From NCBI GenBank assembly GCA_050290245.1, contig JBNKHH010000084.1, positions 1 to 7,723 of the forward strand: 7,723 nucleotides of DNA. The letters run 5' to 3'. The notes beneath the pieces were generated by a model that did not search any database, had not been told where the DNA came from, and worked only from the letters and a program-made list of their open reading frames with translations. Position 1 is the first letter of the stretch, and every line of letters starts with the position of its first letter. Source of the stretch: JBNKHH01 sp050290245. GTDB taxonomy: Bacteria > Pseudomonadota > Alphaproteobacteria > Rhodobacterales > Rhodobacteraceae. Made by a program: the position numbers and the translations under genes. Of the stretch, positions 5,292 to 7,723 are shown one piece after another.

Positions 5292-6083
5292 CTAGCGCGG
5301 CTTCACCCGCTGGGTGACCGCCAGCGAAAGCTCGGAGCGGACGGTCTTGGCCATCTTCGACGCCTCGGCCCGCAGGACTTTCTTGAAAAGCGCCGCATCG
5401 TTTTCAGCCAGGCGCCAGTAATTGTATGGCGGGCTTCGGTGCGTCCAGTTGACCGTCACCGGTGTCCCGGAACGTAATGTTCCGCTGACGTATAGAATGA
5501 CAATCATGTCAGGGTTTACACGGCTTCCGGTCAGCGTGAATTGGACCCGCGTGGTCAGTTTCAACGTCGCCTGACCCGAGCTGCCCCGACGCAGGTTCGG
5601 CCCATCGGGCCTGACCCGACCCGAACCGATCAAATGGGCCATGATGTCTTTCGAAGGCTCCACGGCCTTCAACGCCGCCATCAGCGAAGCGCTCGCCGCC
5701 TCAGTCTCGGCCTTTGAGTGGCTTGTGGCCGCCCCCACGGTCCCACCGACGACGGCCGCCCCCAAAACGATCGGCACGATAAGAGCGCAGCCCATCCCGT
5801 CGCACCCTGTGCCCATGTCCAGTGCGCCCGCAGCGGCACTTCCCGCCCCATAAAGCGCACCGCCCCCTCTGCCGCTCATGGGCTGCAAGAACCTCAGGTT
5901 CGACTTGTCGTCGCGCGCACTCACGCTGACCGTCTCCGTGCCGTTCAACCGCCAGGGCGTGACGTAAACGGACGGCTTTCGTTCCGACGATCCGCAGGCA
6001 ACGACTCCGATCACCGCAAGAAAGGAAAGAACGCGGCCAATCTGTCCGAATCGCCACGCCGACGCCATAACGCCCACCCCCAT
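5292..6083 (-). CDS. Predicted lipoprotein of unknown function with a glycine-rich hydrophobic core
   Basis: A 263-residue product from the ATG at 6083. A signal peptide ends in the lipobox VVAC with C30 as the lipidated cysteine, followed by GSSE, which suggests outer-membrane sorting. Residues 71-120 are glycine- and alanine-rich and include a membrane-like stretch (99-118). The C-terminal third reads as beta strands (LKLTTRVQFTLTG, VILYVSGTL), a VNWTH...YNYW segment and a terminal helix (230-255). I do not recognise a named family, though this layout is familiar from uncharacterised proteobacterial lipoproteins. The start is 4 nt after the stop of the upstream lipoprotein gene, implying coupling; an ATG at 6068 with a G-rich leader is an equally reasonable start and still gives a full signal peptide. 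Confidence 0.8.
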   Translation of the reverse strand: MGVGVMASAWRFGQIGRVLSFLAVIGVVACGSSERKPSVYVTPWRLNGTETVSVSARDDKSNLRFLQPMSGRGGGALYGAGSAAAGALDMGTGCDGMGCALIVPIVLGAAVVGGTVGAATSHSKAETEAASASLMAALKAVEPSKDIMAHLIGSGRVRPDGPNLRRGSSGQATLKLTTRVQFTLTGSRVNPDMIVILYVSGTLRSGTPVTVNWTHRSPPYNYWRLAENDAALFKKVLRAEASKMAKTVRSELSLAVTQRVKPR

Positions 6084-6087
6084 CAGC

Positions 6088-6615
6088 CTACTGAACAAAG
6101 GTCGAGGCAATGGTCTGCCCCGTGTTTATGTCGGTGATCCAAAAGCGATAACTGTGCCGTATTTCGGTCTCTTCCCCGTGGGCGCGGTAGTACCGATTTG
6201 GACGCAAATCCCCCTCGATCATCACGGCAACGATCGTATCGCCCGGATCGAAAGGATTCATGCCCCGGACTGACATGCCTGGCAGGAACCAATATCCAAG
6301 CCTGTGCGATCCCACCGGAACCGCGAGAAAGATCGTTTCACGTCCATCCGACCAGTCTCTCGACCGGGTCGCACGCCGATAGACTTCCGGCACGCGGTCC
6401 TCACCCATATATGCTGGGTTCACCACGTGCATGTCGTCCACGGCCAAAAGGGACATGCCGCCCAGCACACCGAAATCACGTTTTAGTTCGACATAGGCGA
6501 CGGCCTGTCGTCCCGGGTCCGGCGGAACGAACGTGTCCGGCCGATCCATCGGGTCTTCGACCGCACAGGCTCCGAACAGGAAAAACACCAACACCGCAAA
6601 GACTTGGGCTCTCAT
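6088..6615 (-). CDS. Predicted small lipoprotein of unknown function
   Basis: A 175-residue product with a short hydrophobic signal (residues 5-16) ending LFGAC, so C17 is the probable lipidation site. The phenylalanine at -3 is unusual for a lipobox. A proline- and aspartate-rich linker (20-36) leads to a likely beta-sandwich domain: VAYVELKR, a FLAVPVGSHRLGYWF strand-turn (96-110), and an RPNRYYRAH motif (138-146). The order 'V-P-x-G-x-H-x-L' then 'x-x-YY' resembles DUF2846-type lipoproteins, but this is a weak, memory-based likeness. No catalytic motif is seen. It is the first gene of a pair with the downstream lipoprotein and is transcribed away from ribF. A G-rich run precedes the ATG. 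Confidence 0.8.
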   Translation of the reverse strand: MRAQVFAVLVFFLFGACAVEDPMDRPDTFVPPDPGRQAVAYVELKRDFGVLGGMSLLAVDDMHVVNPAYMGEDRVPEVYRRATRSRDWSDGRETIFLAVPVGSHRLGYWFLPGMSVRGMNPFDPGDTIVAVMIEGDLRPNRYYRAHGEETEIRHSYRFWITDINTGQTIASTFVQ

Positions 6616-6649
6616 CCCCGCCCCCCCTTTACTTGCAATGGATGGTGTC

Positions 6650-6677
6650 AGCCTAGCCGGGAATCAAAAAATTGCAA
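6650..6677 (-). promoter_or_regulatory. Promoter candidate for the lipoprotein pair
   Basis: On the - strand TTGCAA (6677-6672) and TAGGCT (6655-6650) are spaced by 16 nt, the same spacing as the TTGACA/TAGGGT pair ahead of the isomerase operon. Transcription would begin about 28 nt before the ATG at 6615. The box matches are partial. Confidence 0.35.
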
Positions 6678-6710
6678 ACTTGATATGTTTTCAAAAGGTT
6701 TTGGGCAGGA

Positions 6711-6729
6711 CGGTTCATTGCCTGAACCG
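6711..6729 (+). promoter_or_regulatory. Perfect 7-bp hairpin upstream of ribF
   Basis: CGGTTCA (6711-6717) and TGAACCG (6723-6729) flank the loop TTGCC, 61 nt before the ribF ATG. No T tract follows, so it is not a classical terminator. It could be an operator or a leader-RNA structure. None of the conserved FMN riboswitch segments are recognisable here. Confidence 0.4.
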
Positions 6730-6790
6730 ATCAAAGCGGCAATGACTTCGGGCCTTGCGACCGGAGCAGCCCCGCGCTAACCCGCATTTC

Positions 6791-7717
6791 ATGCGCTACC
6801 TACGCGACACAACCTTCATGAACCCCGAGGATCGAGGCGCCACCGCCGCGATCGGCAATTTCGACGGCGTCCATCTGGGTCACCAAGAGGTCCTGAAGAT
6901 CGCGCGCCAGGCTGCAGCCGCGCCCCTCGGTGTCGTCACATTCGAACCGCATCCACGCCAGTACTTTGCCCCGGACGCTCCGCCCTTTCGGCTGATGAAC
7001 GCCGAGGCCCGCGCCAACCGCTTGCAATCCATCGGTGTCGAGCGACTTTATGAGCTGACCTTCAACGACCGTCTGGCGGCGCTTTCGCCCGAGGCCTTTT
7101 GCGCCAAGATCCTGCGCGACCGCCTGGGCCTGGTGCATGTCACGGTCGGCGCGGATTTTTGCTTTGGCAAAGGCCGCCTCGGCACGGCTCAGACACTGAT
7201 CGACTGCGGGCACGAGATGGGATTCGGCGTCACCATCGCCGAGCTTCTGGGTGGTAAAAAGACCACCGTCTCCTCGACCCGCATCCGCGAAGCTCTGAGC
7301 GAGGGTCGCCCCGAAGACGCTGCAAAAATGCTTGGCCACCTGCACCGCATCGAAGGCCCGGTCATTCGCGGCGACCAGCGCGGCCGCGAGTTGGGCTTTC
7401 CGACCGCCAACATGTCCATTGATGGGCTGCACCCGCCTCGCTTTGGCGTCTATGCCGTCCGCGTCAGCGTACTGAACGGCCCGCACCAGGGCCACTACAA
7501 CGGCGTCGCCTCGATCGGTGTGCGCCCCATGTTCGGCGAAAACCGCCCCAACATCGAAACCTTTGTCTTCGATTTCGCCGGAGACCTCTATGGATGCGAT
7601 CTCTCAGTCGCCCTCGTCTCCTTCCTGCGCCCCGAGGAAGTATATGACAGCGTCGAGGTACTGATCGCCCAGATCGAAAAGGATAGCGCCCGGGCCCGCG
7701 CGATCCTGGCGGGCTGA
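6791..7717 (+). CDS. ribF: Bifunctional riboflavin kinase / FAD synthetase
   Basis: A 308-residue protein with both domains intact. The N-terminal FMN adenylyltransferase has IGNFDGVHLGHQ (21-32, with the HxGH nucleotidyltransferase motif H28-L-G-H31), FEPHP (51-55), GADFCFGKGRLG (120-131) and SSTRIREAL (161-169). The C-terminal riboflavin kinase has GPVIRGDQRGRELGFPTAN (189-207), GVASIGVRPMFG (238-249) and NIETFVFDF (254-262), where E256 is the probable catalytic base. It converts riboflavin to FMN and then FAD in the cytoplasm. The length matches bacterial RibF. The ATG at 6791 gives the conserved amino end. No Shine-Dalgarno is visible: the nearest GGAG (6763-6766) is 24 nt away, and an upstream TTG at 6755 adds 12 unconserved residues. 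The gene is divergent from the lipoprotein pair. Confidence 0.96.
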   Translation: MRYLRDTTFMNPEDRGATAAIGNFDGVHLGHQEVLKIARQAAAAPLGVVTFEPHPRQYFAPDAPPFRLMNAEARANRLQSIGVERLYELTFNDRLAALSPEAFCAKILRDRLGLVHVTVGADFCFGKGRLGTAQTLIDCGHEMGFGVTIAELLGGKKTTVSSTRIREALSEGRPEDAAKMLGHLHRIEGPVIRGDQRGRELGFPTANMSIDGLHPPRFGVYAVRVSVLNGPHQGHYNGVASIGVRPMFGENRPNIETFVFDFAGDLYGCDLSVALVSFLRPEEVYDSVEVLIAQIEKDSARARAILAG

Positions 7718-7723
7718 ATTTCC

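Noticed and set aside
6671..6678. ATTGCAAA as a PccR-type TTTGCAAA site
   Set aside because: It is a single near-match with no second copy at the required spacing. TTGCAA is a short palindrome expected by chance in AT-rich DNA.
6616..6790. FMN riboswitch ahead of ribF
   Set aside because: None of the conserved RFN-element blocks are recognisable. Only a simple hairpin is present, and in this group the riboswitch is usually found at ribB instead.
6800..7495. - strand open frame (231 codons) opposite ribF
   Set aside because: It is the antisense shadow of an enzyme gene with both domains intact.

Overview
The window is GC-rich (roughly 60% or more by eye) and densely coded. Its gene content and protein wording (RibF, Prs, TpiA, a 2-hydroxychromene-2-carboxylate isomerase of the short 199-residue kind, a MaoC-type hydratase) suggest an alphaproteobacterium, most likely Rhodobacterales (Roseobacter group). 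That assignment rests on recalled protein similarity, not on a search. There is no phage, transposon, CRISPR, tRNA or rRNA signature. Most of the window is ordinary chromosomal housekeeping.

Region 1 (15-1673, + strand): a small multi-pass membrane protein, then 27 nt later an A-type iron-sulfur carrier (C41, C105, C107), then tpiA after a 105-nt gap containing a GC hairpin. The tpiA stop is followed by two hairpins in a row, each with a T-rich tail. The second also works on the opposite strand, where it ends a convergent operon.

Region 2 (1784-3135, - strand): a two-gene operon. A kappa-class GST/HCCA-isomerase-like thioredoxin-fold protein comes first, then an alpha/beta hydrolase that starts 2 nt after its stop. 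A TTGACA-type promoter candidate lies just upstream, in the space shared with the divergent prs gene.

Region 3 (3245-4826): prs (PRPP synthase), then about 560 nt with only one likely gene, a 39-residue single-span peptide on the - strand. The 3' end of this gap is AT-rich. It holds a degenerate direct repeat with paired TGC triplets about 21 bp apart, overlapping a promoter candidate for the next gene.

Region 4 (4827-6615): a MaoC-fold hydratase with intact catalytic Asp and His. It converges with a - strand pair of predicted lipoproteins of unknown function, which lie 4 nt apart.

Region 5 (6616-7717): an AT-rich intergenic region with a perfect 7-bp hairpin, then ribF, the bifunctional riboflavin kinase/FAD synthetase.

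The genes do not form one pathway. They cover Fe-S assembly, glycolysis, nucleotide precursor supply, flavin cofactors, CoA-thioester hydration and envelope lipoproteins. I found no convincing new multi-gene system. The most promising leads are the phased TGC repeat array upstream of maoC, the 39-residue peptide and the lipoprotein pair.
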